From the NCBI GenBank assembly GCA_910592005.1, contig CAJVPP010001475.1, positions 1 to 19,755 of the forward strand: a stretch of DNA of 19,755 nt, given 5' to 3'. The notes below the pieces were generated by a model. The model was given only the letters and a program-made list of their open reading frames with translations. It was not told the DNA's origin and made no database searches. The position numbers were made by a program, and so were the translations under genes. The stretch comes from Funneliformis mosseae (lineage: Eukaryota; Glomeromycota; Glomeromycetes; Glomerales; Glomeraceae). This document shows positions 9,245 to 18,164 of this stretch, piece by piece (position 1 is the stretch's first letter; each line of letters opens with the position of its first letter).

Positions 9245-9800
9245 CATTTATAATCCTCACCCATATGCCAGCATGTTCGATATTACCGTATTAGTATCAG
9301 ATTTGAAAATCCTCATTGCAAATGGTTAATAATCCAACCAAATACCCAAATATCTATCGCTAAATGTCCAAAACGGAATTTTCTCATTAGAGTTTGAGGT
9401 ATAATTTCGCTATTTTTACTCTAAGAACATCTTCATATTCTTCTTGAAGTGACCCATCAGATTCCAATTTTAAAACCCATGCGGTCTTCACTTCTATAAC
9501 TATTATCATATTTTTTGTAGATGAAAACTGATTCCCTCTTTACTTAATCCCCTTTTGAAATCTGCTTGAAATTTTCTCTTAATTCGCGTATGTCGTTATT
9601 TGAATTTAAGATACGAAAATTTTTAAGCAACCAAATATGATTTTGTCAATTATTTTAACTAATGAGCGACCTAAATTATCATTTGATTTATTTCCAAAAT
9701 ATGGAAAATAGCGGGTAGATTAGGCACGAATCGTTTTTAGAATCTTTAAACAGTTGGTTTCGGTCAACGTTGGCGGTAAATCACAAAAAGTTGTTTGATG
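9245..9800 (-). pseudogene. Highly decayed coding relic, possibly nuclease/kinase-type
   Basis: Minus-strand blocks in different frames include GRSLVKIIDKIIFGCLKIF, NDIRELRENFKQISKG, IVIEVKTAWVLKLESDGSLQ followed by EEYEDVLRVKIAKLYLKL, and RKFRFGHLAIDIWVFGWII. The E-V-K context resembles the E-x-K half of PD-(D/E)xK nucleases, and DIWVFG resembles kinase subdomain IX (DxWxFG). Fusions of such a nuclease with a kinase are known among Crinkler-type fungal proteins. The blocks are only about 80 bases apart, so most of a kinase domain would have to be lost. It might equally be two unrelated relics. Stops and frame changes are frequent, and nothing here could encode a working protein as it stands. 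Confidence 0.3.
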
Positions 9801-9934
9801 TAAATTAAATTCTCACGTGAAGATGCGATTATTTATAAATTATTTATAATATTTTATTTATTATTTAACAAATCCTATAAAACTTTTAATTATAAATAAC
9901 TCCTATTATGCATAAATTACTATTGTTGTTTGAA

Positions 9935-11434
9935 TTATGTTGTATCAATTTCTAAAATTTGAAATATTTCGTAATCTTCAATTTTGAAACCTTCTGTATC
10001 TCTTATCTTTTTATCATATCTTTTTTGCCTGCAAATACCACGATTATAATCATAAATACACAAATCACAACTAAATGCGGGACCATATGTATAGTTATAA
10101 TATAAAGCTTTCGCAATATGTTTTATATTCACATGGCTTAAAATTGAATCCTTTAAATTATCCTTATTCTTAAAAGAAAATATGAAACTATCCTTCGATT
10201 GACCACTTTCACCAACTAATACATAAGATTCTTTCCATATTGAAGGATTATATCCTCCTAGGATCTCTTCCGTTCCTTTTACTTTGATGAATGTAACTGT
10301 ATAAGGTATATTATCACATAATTCATGAAATTTTTTAGGAGTCATTCCATCTCGGCTTCCTCTTAATAATAATTTAAATTTATATGGTAAATACAGTTCT
10401 CTTACATGAGCAAAGTTGTTTTTAATTTCTAACTTTTCAATCCATCTCGAAATTATGGAAACAATATTTAAATTAACAATTTTTGTATCAATGATTCCAT
10501 CAAGATTTCTAAACCTAAGGAGTAAAATACCATCACTTGGTTTACTATTAGGATCTAAATGTGAATTTAATAAATCTTCATAAAGTTGATTTCTCAATAA
10601 CCTTTTATATGGATGAACATTTTTGATGAATTCTTCAGAGGATAAACTGAAAAATCTTACAAAGGGTAAACAATTTTGCAAGGTATTTCCCACCATTTTG
10701 AAATCATCATCTGACCAAGTTACGGGATCCAGAATAAGAGTGGGATGTTTTTCAAGACCCCATTTTAATACATGTTTCCAAACTTCAACTTCTTTCATTT
10801 GTAAATCATCCCTTCTAATGAGTGAAATTAAAGATTTTTCAGGAAGCGAAGTAAAGTCAAGATTTGAATACCTTCTCAGGTGATTTAGCAATAATATCTG
10901 TACATAATTTTTGAAGTTCTAAAAAAGAGTTAGATTGAAAGCTTGTTCTATAAGCAAGCTCAAAATGTTGTTCCAACAATACATCTTTTTTTTAATTAAA
11001 TATTTTTGTAAATATTCAACCAATTCTTGAAGATGAAGCTCATCAGCAGTACGCATCACATTTAAAATATTTGAAATGTCTTGTTCATCTAATGATATAA
11101 TTCCGCCACAAATATACCTATATTAACAGAAAGGATAATTCTAATATATACTAACATTCAAAAGAAAGTAATATGCTTGATTAATCGACTTACTCCAAAA
11201 TCATTTGAAAGTCTTCTGGTGAAATGTTTGGCAATTTAATGTTTGTTAGAGCCCCTTCATTTTTCTTTTTATTTGCCAAATTACGTCGGAAATATGGTGA
11301 ACGGTAGCACAAAATATCCGGAATATTCTAACATTTGGGTCTTTTCCAACTTCAATTGTGATATCATAATATTCGTCGTCATCTAATATTTCGATATAAT
11401 TTCGACTCAATTTGTGAAAAAATTGTGTTGACAT
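9935..11434 (-). pseudogene. BTB-BACK-TLDc protein gene with three frame breaks
   Basis: Exon 1 (11434-11194) starts MSTQFFHKLSRNYIEIL and carries the BTB (YYDITIEVGKDPNVRIF). Intron 11118-11193 is GT-AG, 76 bp. Exon 2 resumes YICGGIISLDEQDISNI and carries BACK. The last 318 codons (10891-9935) are uninterrupted, though their first few belong to the wrong frame: end of BACK (IRRDDLQMKEVEVWKHVLKW, LPFVRFFSLSSEEFI), then TLDc at about residues 141-314 (FKLLLRGSRDGMTPKKFHEL, GGYNPSIW, KDSFIFSF, YEIFQILEI). TLDc proteins are linked to oxidative-stress response and V-ATPase regulation in other eukaryotes. Breaks: near 11318-11321, where a small deletion removes the usual AHxxI stretch before ILCYRSPYF; in the 8-base homopolymer 10986-10993; and near 10861-10868. 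The homopolymer break could be a sequencing error, but the first looks real. The TLDc half itself looks sound. Confidence 0.85.
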
Positions 11435-11589
11435 TTATAAAAAATTTGATATTAAATTATTTAAATTGGGAAGAAATAGTTTTTTTTGTTATGATGATCG
11501 TATTTGTTTGTGTGCTTTTATAATTTTTTTGCGACAAAAACCCGATTTAGAATAGAATAGTTTCGCCGCAGCCACAGAATGTTTCCAAA

Positions 11590-11811
11590 TTAGGCAGGTT
11601 TTTCATCGATCACTAAGATCACATTGTTATTTACTCGATTACATTTGTCCTTGCTGACCCAATTGTTATTGAGCAGCATTACTGCATTTGTTTTGTTGAC
11701 AAGTGTTCTTCCATATACCAGGTTCATTTCTTCTAATCTATTAACTTTCTTCGTAGAATTTTTCTTTACATGTTTTTCATATCTTTCATCTAAAGGTTGA
11801 TATAATTCGGT
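11590..11811 (-). pseudogene. Unrecognised coding fragment (73 codons)
   Basis: The minus strand is open between stops at 11812-11814 and 11590-11592. It reads TELYQPLDERYEKHVKKNST, then KKVNRLEEMNLVYGRTLVNK, then TNAVMLLNNNWVSKDKC and NRVNNNVILVIDEKPA. The composition is protein-like (charged and polar, few repeats). The only ATG codons are internal (MNLVYG..., MLLNNN...). I do not recognise a family. It lies 155 bp upstream of the TLDc gene on the same strand, with CCGGTTT-rich sequence on its 5' side, so it may be an exon or transposon remnant. Confidence 0.35.
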
Positions 11812-11814
11812 TTA

Positions 11815-12293
11815 AACGGTTCCAACATAAAACCGGGTCTAGTTTTTAGAGATTCAAAATCTGGTTTCAATAAAACCGGTTGATTGCGAAAATTCGAATT
11901 TAATTGTTAAACCCGTTAATTTAACATTTAAAAATAAATGTTGCGTCATTTAGTAGTTTTCCGGAGCGAAGCGGACTAAATTACTTTTATTATTTATCAA
12001 TTAATACAATAAATAGTAAGTTATATTTTTTGATTTATCAATATTTAATTATACTTGTAACTGTAATTTAAGTCAACCAAATATTTTATTTAAAAAACAG
12101 TTAATAATTTTGATTGTAAATTATTTTTATTAACTATCAGTATTTAATTATAATTGTCACTATATACAGTTTATGTCATATAGATGTTGGTGTCAGGTGA
12201 TTCTACTTTATATAGTGGAAGCTATGGCCGTTCCCCAAAAGGAAGGAATAAATAGCTTCATGCAGGAACTATGGGGGCCGTTTTTATTTATAC
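11815..12293. other. Repeat-derived intergenic DNA
   Basis: CCGGTTT-type motifs recur at about 11815-11885. A near-palindrome TCCGGAGCGAAGCGGA sits at about 11960. TATCAATATTTAATTATACT (near 12037) and TATCAGTATTTAATTATAAT (near 12136) are an imperfect duplication about 100 bp apart. GAAGCTAT pairs with ATAGCTTC (about 12220-12260), enclosing a purine-rich loop. No gene is seen. Confidence 0.4.
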
Positions 12294-12344
12294 GATATTG
12301 ATATCAATATCAATATCAATTTCAATATCAATATCAATATTAAT
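12294..12344. repeat. (ATATCA)n hexanucleotide microsatellite
   Basis: About eight tandem units of ATCAAT/ATATCA, with single-base changes (one TTTCAA unit, one ATTAAT at the end). Because the unit resembles GATATTGATATC, the left end is partly palindromic. Confidence 0.85.
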
Positions 12345-12630
12345 AGGAACAATGGTTGTTTATATATGATTTTTTAAAAAAAAAAATTTGGACTTAAATG
12401 ATTACGATTACTAATAATTTTTTAAAATAATGAAAGAATTCGTCAAAAACATATACTGCATTAATGAAAACCCTATTTCATCCGATAATTTCAGCCTAAG
12501 GGATGAACTGATCTAACTTAAGAAAAAATACAAAAAATCATCAACAATCCAACCTAAAACTGCCTAAAACAAATAAATAAGATAAAATAAATAAAATTAG
12601 TAATCAAATAAATCAAAAAAATTAGTTAGT

Positions 12631-13150
12631 TTACCTTAGCTGCGGTGATAAACCAGATGGTTCCATTTGAAGGTTACGTTTGATTCTTAGTCTAAGTGAT
12701 GGTAGAACTTAACCTAAAATATATAAGAATAAAAAATATATTTAAAAAAAATTATTTAATTAAAATTAGTCAGCTTACCTTTTCCACAATGATAAACTAG
12801 CCAGTTCCGTTCGAAGATTCTGTCTGATTTTAACCTAAAAAAAAAAGAAAATAAATATTAAAATAAATGTTAAAAAAAGAAAAAGAAAAAAACAACGACG
12901 ACTTACCTTCACTACAATGACGAATCAGTCAGTTTTATTCAAAGGTTCTTAGCCAAAGTGGAGAACTAATCGAACCTAAATAGATAAAAAACAACAAATA
13001 AATAATAAAAGAAAAAGAAAAAAATTTGTGTCAGTTAACTTTGCCACGATGACAAATCAGACAGTTCTATTCAAAGGTTCCATCTCTAAGTGGAAGTAAA
13101 TAATAAAAATAAAAAATTCGAATTGGCTTACTTTTGCAACAATGATGAAA
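12631..13150 (-). repeat. Tandem array of about 130-bp exon-intron-like modules
   Basis: Five diverged copies start (plus strand) at about 12631, 12775, 12903, 13035 and 13128, with core TTACCTT...CAATGA...CAG.CAGTTC.ATTC.AAGGTTC. On the minus strand three copies have splice-like borders: TTTTAG|GTT at the start and AAG|GTAAGY or AAG|GTAAAC at the end. This gives candidate exons 12907-12975 (69 bp), 12779-12835 (57 bp) and 12635-12713 (79 bp), with introns 12836-12906 and 12714-12778. Translations of two copies align: RIKRNLQMEPSGLSPQLR and KIRQNLRTELASLSLWKR. The other copies carry TGA where copy 2 has CGA. Spacers are A-rich. It is either a decayed gene with serially duplicated exons or a noncoding satellite; I recognise no protein family. 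Confidence 0.6.
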
Positions 13151-13159
13151 TGGATGCTA

Positions 13160-14400
13160 ATTTTCTTGATCATTATAGGTAAAATTGGAAAGTTTAATTT
13201 CTTATTTTGCAATTTAACAAATATAATTATTATTTTAATATAAAATTAAATTTTATTTTTATTGTGCTATATACAATATTACAAATTAAAATATTTAGGG
13301 ATATAAAAATATAATGACAAATTATTGAAATTTTCATATGTTTACACACCACTACATTTTGTGTAGATGTATAGAAAATAAAAAAACTTTATTAAATTTT
13401 GTAGATAACCTGATTTTCTATTGGTCATAATTACTTTTATTTTTAGACTTATTGCATAATGAATTGCAAAGATGCTTTTAGCACTAATATCTCATCTTTG
13501 AATAAATCTCCTGATGCACAGATTTATTTAATTCTTGTAAGAAACTAAATCTGAAATTATAAAAGCAATTCAATTAACAGATAACTGAAATTAAGATTTG
13601 TTAATTGTAAAGATGAATACTGCAATTAAAAAAAATAGCGCAATTGAGTTGCAACTTGTGACACAATTAAATTTTCTTATATCACAATTAAGTTGCAACT
13701 CAATTGAAATTTGAAAATAATTATGAAAACTAATTTTAGTTAATTAATTATTCTGATATAGCTTTTTATAATACTTTAAAAAAAAGGAATATGAGAAATA
13801 ATCTTTTATTATTTGATATTTGTTTTTTATGATAATACAATTTTATTATTGAATTCAAAATTATGATAAAATTCTTTTCATACAGTAGTTCAAATCAAAT
13901 AATGATCAACTTCACAAATTTCATCAGTTTGTTTTCATTGTTTATATAAAGCTATTTAGTTTAAATAAATTTATTAAATATTATTTATATTCTATAATAT
14001 AGATTTATTCAAGATTAATAATTTAAGAATAAAATTATTAAAAATAAATGGATTTTTAAATTAAGACAATTATATAATATTGATAAAATACATCAAAAAT
14101 TTTTATTTATTGTGATTTTCATTATAATAATATTTTGAATATTAGAAATAAAATTTTAATAATTAGTGATTAAGGATTATGTAAACCTGTAAATTATTTC
14201 AAAAAAAAATAATATTTATAATGTTTTACCATTTATAGCTTCTAAAATTTTAAGGGAATTGCATTATACTTTAGCTAATAATATATATATATATATATTT
14301 TTATGATTATGTGAGAATTAATATTAGGAATTTCTTATTTAATGATGAAACTCATAAATTTTTTCAACTAGATATTTGTAAAGGTAAACATTGAAGCTGT
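13160..14400. other. Very AT-rich DNA, no gene seen
   Basis: Stops fill all frames. TTTACACACCACTACA at 13341-13356 resembles the Tc1 terminal repeat seen at 301-322 and may be a worn copy. A perfect inverted repeat (13641-13706) is listed separately. An (AT)n run lies at about 14279-14299. Confidence 0.45.
13641..13706. repeat. 17-bp perfect inverted repeat centred on GTTGCAAC
   Basis: CAATTGAGTTGCAACTT (13641-13657) is followed after 32 bases by its exact reverse complement (13690-13706). Each arm contains the palindrome GTTGCAAC. It could be a stem-loop, a paired protein-binding site or a miniature transposon remnant; no target duplication is evident. Confidence 0.6.
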
Positions 14401-14410
14401 GATCCGTGAC

Positions 14411-14785
14411 TGTGCTAAAATTAAGTTATGTGATCTAAATGATCGATATAGTTGACGAAGTTGATGAAGTTGACAGAGTTGCTAAAGTTGTCAACGTTGA
14501 TCAAGTTAACATATTAGATAGATGAATTATATTTATTATATTTGGTAATTATATCATATTTATTATATATATTATATTTATCATAGTTATACATTTGTTC
14601 TCTTTGTTATATTTATTATAGTTGATTTTATATTATTTTATTTTATATAAATATCTTGTATTTTTCCTTGAGTTGAAAAGTAACTCAAGTTGAGGTTTTA
14701 GGATAAACCAAAAGTTCAATAAAGAAATCTTTAAATTCATTTACTATTACCTTTTGTCGTGTCTTCATATAGGCGTAATTGTGAT
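14411..14785 (+). mobile_element. Candidate solo LTR
   Basis: The left edge is TGTGCTAAAATTAAG and the right part ends GGCGTAATTGTGATA. Inside are a polyadenylation-like CAATAAAG (14717-14724) about 60 bp before the right edge, a GTTGAYGAA minisatellite (14451-14510) and the hairpin CTTGAGTT-7-AACTCAAG (14667-14689). The order of U3-like repeats, CAATAAAG and a short tail is LTR-like. I cannot find a clean CA end, a target duplication or a primer-binding site, so the call is tentative. The minisatellite is also open from the ATG at 14439 (28 codons, VDE-type repeats), probably by chance. Confidence 0.3.
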
Positions 14786-14789
14786 ATTG

Positions 14790-15594
14790 TCTTATATTTA
14801 ATTTGACAAATTGAATTAAAAGTTTATTGTTTAAGTTTACAGATACCAAGCCAACAACATAAAATTATTGAAAATGTTTCACAATGTTATACAGATTTAA
14901 TGAAAAATATTAGAATATTAATTCATTAAAAGGCTAATAGTATCAGAAATTGAAATTATTATTAATAATTAGATTAAAAATATTAGAAATTAAAGATTAA
15001 ATAAAGAATTAAAAGATGATATTATAGATATTTATAAATTAGATAAAGTATTCAAACAAAATCAAAATAATAATTTAAGTATAATTATAGATTATCTATA
15101 AGTATTTTATACAAGTCATTTATTAATTTTACTAAAAAATTAAATAAAATTTTAGATAATAAAATTAAAAGATCAAATATTAGTAAAAGTATTTGTAATT
15201 ATTATATTTATTATGAGATTTATAAATTTACAAATATACAATTTAATTAATCATTTTAATTTTAATTATAAATATTTTCAATTCTATAGAAGCTTTAACT
15301 ATTATAAATAATAAAATAAGTAAGTAAATAAATATATATAAAAAAAAGAAAAAAGGTAAAATATACATATTTAATAATTTAATATTTATTTATTTTTAGA
15401 TAATTGAAATTTATTTATAATATATTAAATATTTTTATATTTTATAATCTTTATAAATATTTATATAGAATAATTATTATATAAAACAGTTTGTAATTAC
15501 ATAAAATCATAATACAATATATAAAATTATGAATTACTAAGTTATTAAATCAATTTAAGATTAAAAATTAAAAATATATTATTATTTAATTAAC
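14790..15594. other. Extremely AT-rich DNA with faint coding-like traces
   Basis: On the plus strand, NKELKDDIIDIYKLDKVFKQ and nearby segments read like a decayed protein (about 15000-15100), but stops are frequent and A/T bias alone can produce such K/I/N-rich strings. No RNA gene or clear repeat is visible. Confidence 0.35.
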
Positions 15595-15722
15595 ATATAG
15601 TACTATAATAAAGGAAGATCTATCATAGTAAAAAATATTTAGTGTGATTTTATTATTATAAACTGGATTTCTAGAAATTCGTTATATTGTAAAATTAATT
15701 ATATCAAAATTCATTGAATTAA

Positions 15723-15734
15723 GAGTTGACTGTA
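15723..15734. repeat. Lone pogo-type terminal repeat
   Basis: GAGTTGACTGTA is the exact reverse complement of TACAGTCAACTC, the outer end of the pogo/Tigger element at 17762-17773, including the TA. It probably marks the right end of a related degenerate or miniature element lying to its left; a matching left end was not found. Confidence 0.45.
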
Positions 15735-16115
15735 TATTTTTATGTTAAAAAAAACAAAGGTTTTTTTGTATAAATATTTTTATCAAGATACTGAATGACT
15801 TTTTGTAAATCCTAGACTCCGGGTTTAGGTTAATATCCTAGACCTCATGTATAACTAATTTTAACATACGTATCACGTGATATATACAGGGTACTGTACA
15901 TTTTAAGGACGCCCCTAAATTAATAATAGATTCTTTGTTTATGTATTTCTCAAATATGCTATGATAGAAATATCAATTTTTAGGATTAAAGTGATGCTGA
16001 GCAGGCCAATAAATCTGGAAGAAACCTCCATTTTTAGGACTTAAGTTCGATCCCGTTGCGAGAGAACGTGATCTATAAAAAAAAATCTATCGTCCATCTA
16101 ATGGTGGATGAATCG
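15735..16115. other. Intergenic DNA with a possible transposon end
   Basis: CCTAGAC occurs twice (near 15810 and 15838). At 15885-15920, TACAGGGTACTGTACA followed by AAGGACGCCCCTAAA looks like a TA-flanked transposon terminus and includes the palindrome GTACTGTAC. No gene is seen. Confidence 0.3.
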
Positions 16116-16124
16116 ACCCCTTTG

Positions 16125-16224
16125 CAAGTGGTCATATCTTCGGAAGAAATCTATCGATCCGTGAATCATAATGTAATCTATAGATCCCATCAAGTGGTAT
16201 GATCCTCGGAAAAATCCATCGATC
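16125..16224. repeat. Two tandem copies, 66-bp period
   Basis: CAAGTGGTCATATCTTCGGA (from 16125) and CAAGTGGTATGATCCTCGGA (from 16191) each run on into AAATC.ATCGATC. Related ATCTATCG and GATCTATA motifs extend leftward to about 16070. This is likely part of a dispersed repeat; no coding potential is evident. Confidence 0.5.
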
Positions 16225-16504
16225 TCGTATCAAAACTACTTTAGTTGAATTTTGATTCCGTGATTAACTCTCTAATAAGAAATGAACTCGTTCTTTTGGT
16301 AAGTTCCTTCAAATTTTACATGTTTACAATCTTTCCAACATCAATCATATTTTTTACAGTTTGTATATTCCTTTGGAAAAGTTAATTGAGTATTGTAAAA
16401 CAAAACTTTTTCTAATAAATTCCATTTTTCGATACCTTCCGAGTTTTCTGGCCGCGATATCAAAAGTGTTAAAATGAACTGTCTTTCGGTTATATCTTTT
16501 CAGT

Positions 16505-17244
16505 ATGTTTCTTCAATTAAATATAAAAACTGCAAATCGGTTTTTTTTTTCATATGGAGTTTTACAAAAAAACTCGACCAAATTTTTCATTAAATATTAC
16601 ATTAATAATAATGAAATTCGGAGCTTCATGAATTTATGGTCAGAGTCCTATAAACCACTTACCTGGACCAGTATAGTTTATTTTGTATTTTTGTATCCTC
16701 CACGGACATTATTTTGTCTTGCTTGGGTACATTCACTGCTTTGGTAATTTATTATAAATACATACATTTTACTTAATTTCTATATTTTTTATTTTGTTTT
16801 TCTAATTTATTTTTTAACGTCCTACTTTTTTCTTCTTTCCGAATAGATCATTGATAAGGATTGAGTTGCTAACAGTCTCATATTATATAAATCCAAAAAT
16901 TTTATCAAAGACACTATCACAGAAATTGAGCGTAACAGAGGTCTTTTTATCCCATCACTAAAATTTCACTACTTTTTCTGGTTACATACAATTTGTTGCT
17001 GTTCCCATCAACTTACCAGTAATTATTTCTTTTATTTACGTTTTATAAGACGTTTACTTTATTATTATTTGTCATGTTATTGTTATTAAGAAGTTTACCA
17101 CCTTTCACATTGTTTGGTTTACCAATTTACAGAGAGTATGTTGAAGAAATAGTTGTTCATGCTAGATATTTCTTGGTACCTGGTTGGAGTTTTAATGGAA
17201 GAAATCAAATCAAAATTATAAATCAAGATCGAAATCAAGATTGA
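16505..17244 (+). pseudogene. Multi-pass membrane protein pseudogene
   Basis: The likely original start is the ATG at 16628 (MNLWSESYKPLTW); the open frame begins farther upstream at 16505 in weaker sequence. A first hydrophobic span (TWTSIVYFVFLYPPRTLFCL) ends near a GT at 16744. A pyrimidine-rich intron runs to AG at 16845-16846. Exon 2 reads SLIRIELLTVSYYINPKILS, KLSVTEVFL, then after a TAA (16959-16961) GYIQFVAVPINLPVIISFIY, a TAA (17046-17048) and a frame change into RSLPPFTLFGLPIYREYVEE, ending VVHARYFLVPGWSF and a TGA at 17242-17244. The exon junction itself would create TGA. The layout (several hydrophobic spans, conserved FGLPIYREYVEEIVVHARYF near the end) suggests a fungal membrane family, perhaps one labelled as a putative sensor domain; I cannot confirm the name. 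Confidence 0.6.
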
Positions 17245-17554
17245 ATCCATGAATTTTCTGACAACCCTTTAAACTGAATTGGAATTTCTTTCTTTATTTC
17301 TTATTTTTTTGTTTTTGTAAATTAAATTATCATTTCATTTATTAAAAAAATTTACACTTTTATAATTTCTTTGGATAATAATTTCAAAAATAAATCCTTA
17401 ACATAATTTTCCTCGAAATCATTGTATATTATATTCCTGCATATTTAGATCTCATTAAGATCCCACACGGCATATATCGTACTATATCGTACTTCTACCC
17501 TCCTTCCACTTTATCAAAGTATTTGTAAGTCGATCACAAGAGAATGTCTTAGCG
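17245..17554. other. Intergenic DNA
   Basis: The sequence is T-rich with a small tandem TATATCGTAC (about 17473-17492). No gene is seen. Confidence 0.45.
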
Positions 17555-17709
17555 TCATAAGACAGTGTTGTTAAATGATATGAAAATGACATTAAAATGA
17601 CATTAAATGACATCAAATGACATCAAATGACATTGATCTTATTATGAAAAATGACAAATTCATTTAAAATAGGCAAATGGAATTGCAATTTGCCAACACT
17701 GTCATAAGA
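17555..17709. mobile_element. hAT-type MITE with 8-bp target site duplications
   Basis: The element is 139 bp (17563-17701). It starts CAGTGTTG and ends CAACACTG, a perfect 8-bp terminal inverted repeat, with partial similarity continuing inward (AAAT). It is flanked on both sides by the identical 8 bp TCATAAGA (17555-17562 and 17702-17709), the duplication length made by hAT transposases. It has no coding capacity. Inside are five tandem ATGACAT(T/C)AA units (17586-17635) and a subterminal GGCAAAT/ATTTGCC palindrome (17672-17694). The perfect duplication suggests a fairly recent insertion. The transposase would have to come from an element elsewhere in the genome. Confidence 0.88.
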
Positions 17710-17763
17710 TGACCATCTACTAAATACTAGGTATCCAGATCACTCAGGTATTCAAGGTAACTA

Positions 17764-17930
17764 CAGTCAACTCTCTATAAATGCACCCTCTATAAATGCA
17801 CACCCCATATAAATGCACCTTAAAGTCCAGTCCTAAGCTCGGAACTTAATGCTAAATGCACCCTCCCTTTTCGCACCGTGCAGCGATTTTTTAGTCCGAA
17901 CTATATATACAATCATCTCTCTAAATGCAC
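17764..17930. repeat. Terminal repeat plus five AAATGCAC iterons
   Basis: AAATGCAC occurs at 17779, 17794, 17811, 17854 and 17923. Four of the five follow CTCTATA-, CCATATA- or CTCTCTA-type sequence. Repeated subterminal motifs in DNA transposons are commonly the sites bound by the N-terminal (CENP-B-like) domain of the transposase; that role here is inference. Confidence 0.6.
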
Positions 17931-18164
17931 CTCACGTAACATTCACGTGACTTCATCGTAAACATTTCATCATCGTACATCTTCCGGTGAATTATATTCC
18001 ATAGTTACCAAAAAAAAAGTTGGAAATTCGTTAAATTCGTTTCAAAATAAAATACTGAAAGAGTGAAAAATATACTTTCCTTTTTTTAGCCTCCATTTTC
18101 TCCAACATTAGGCATTATTACTTAATCTAATTTATTGTTATCTCCATAATCAAAAGTCAAACTC

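Noticed and set aside
10623..10883. 86-codon plus-strand frame
   Set aside because: It is antisense to the well-conserved BACK region of the TLDc gene.
12294..12344. CRISPR-like array
   Set aside because: The units are contiguous hexanucleotides with no spacers; this is a simple microsatellite in a eukaryotic context.
14439..14525. 28-codon VDE-repeat small protein
   Set aside because: It is explained by a 9-bp minisatellite inside a candidate LTR; there is no independent evidence of translation.
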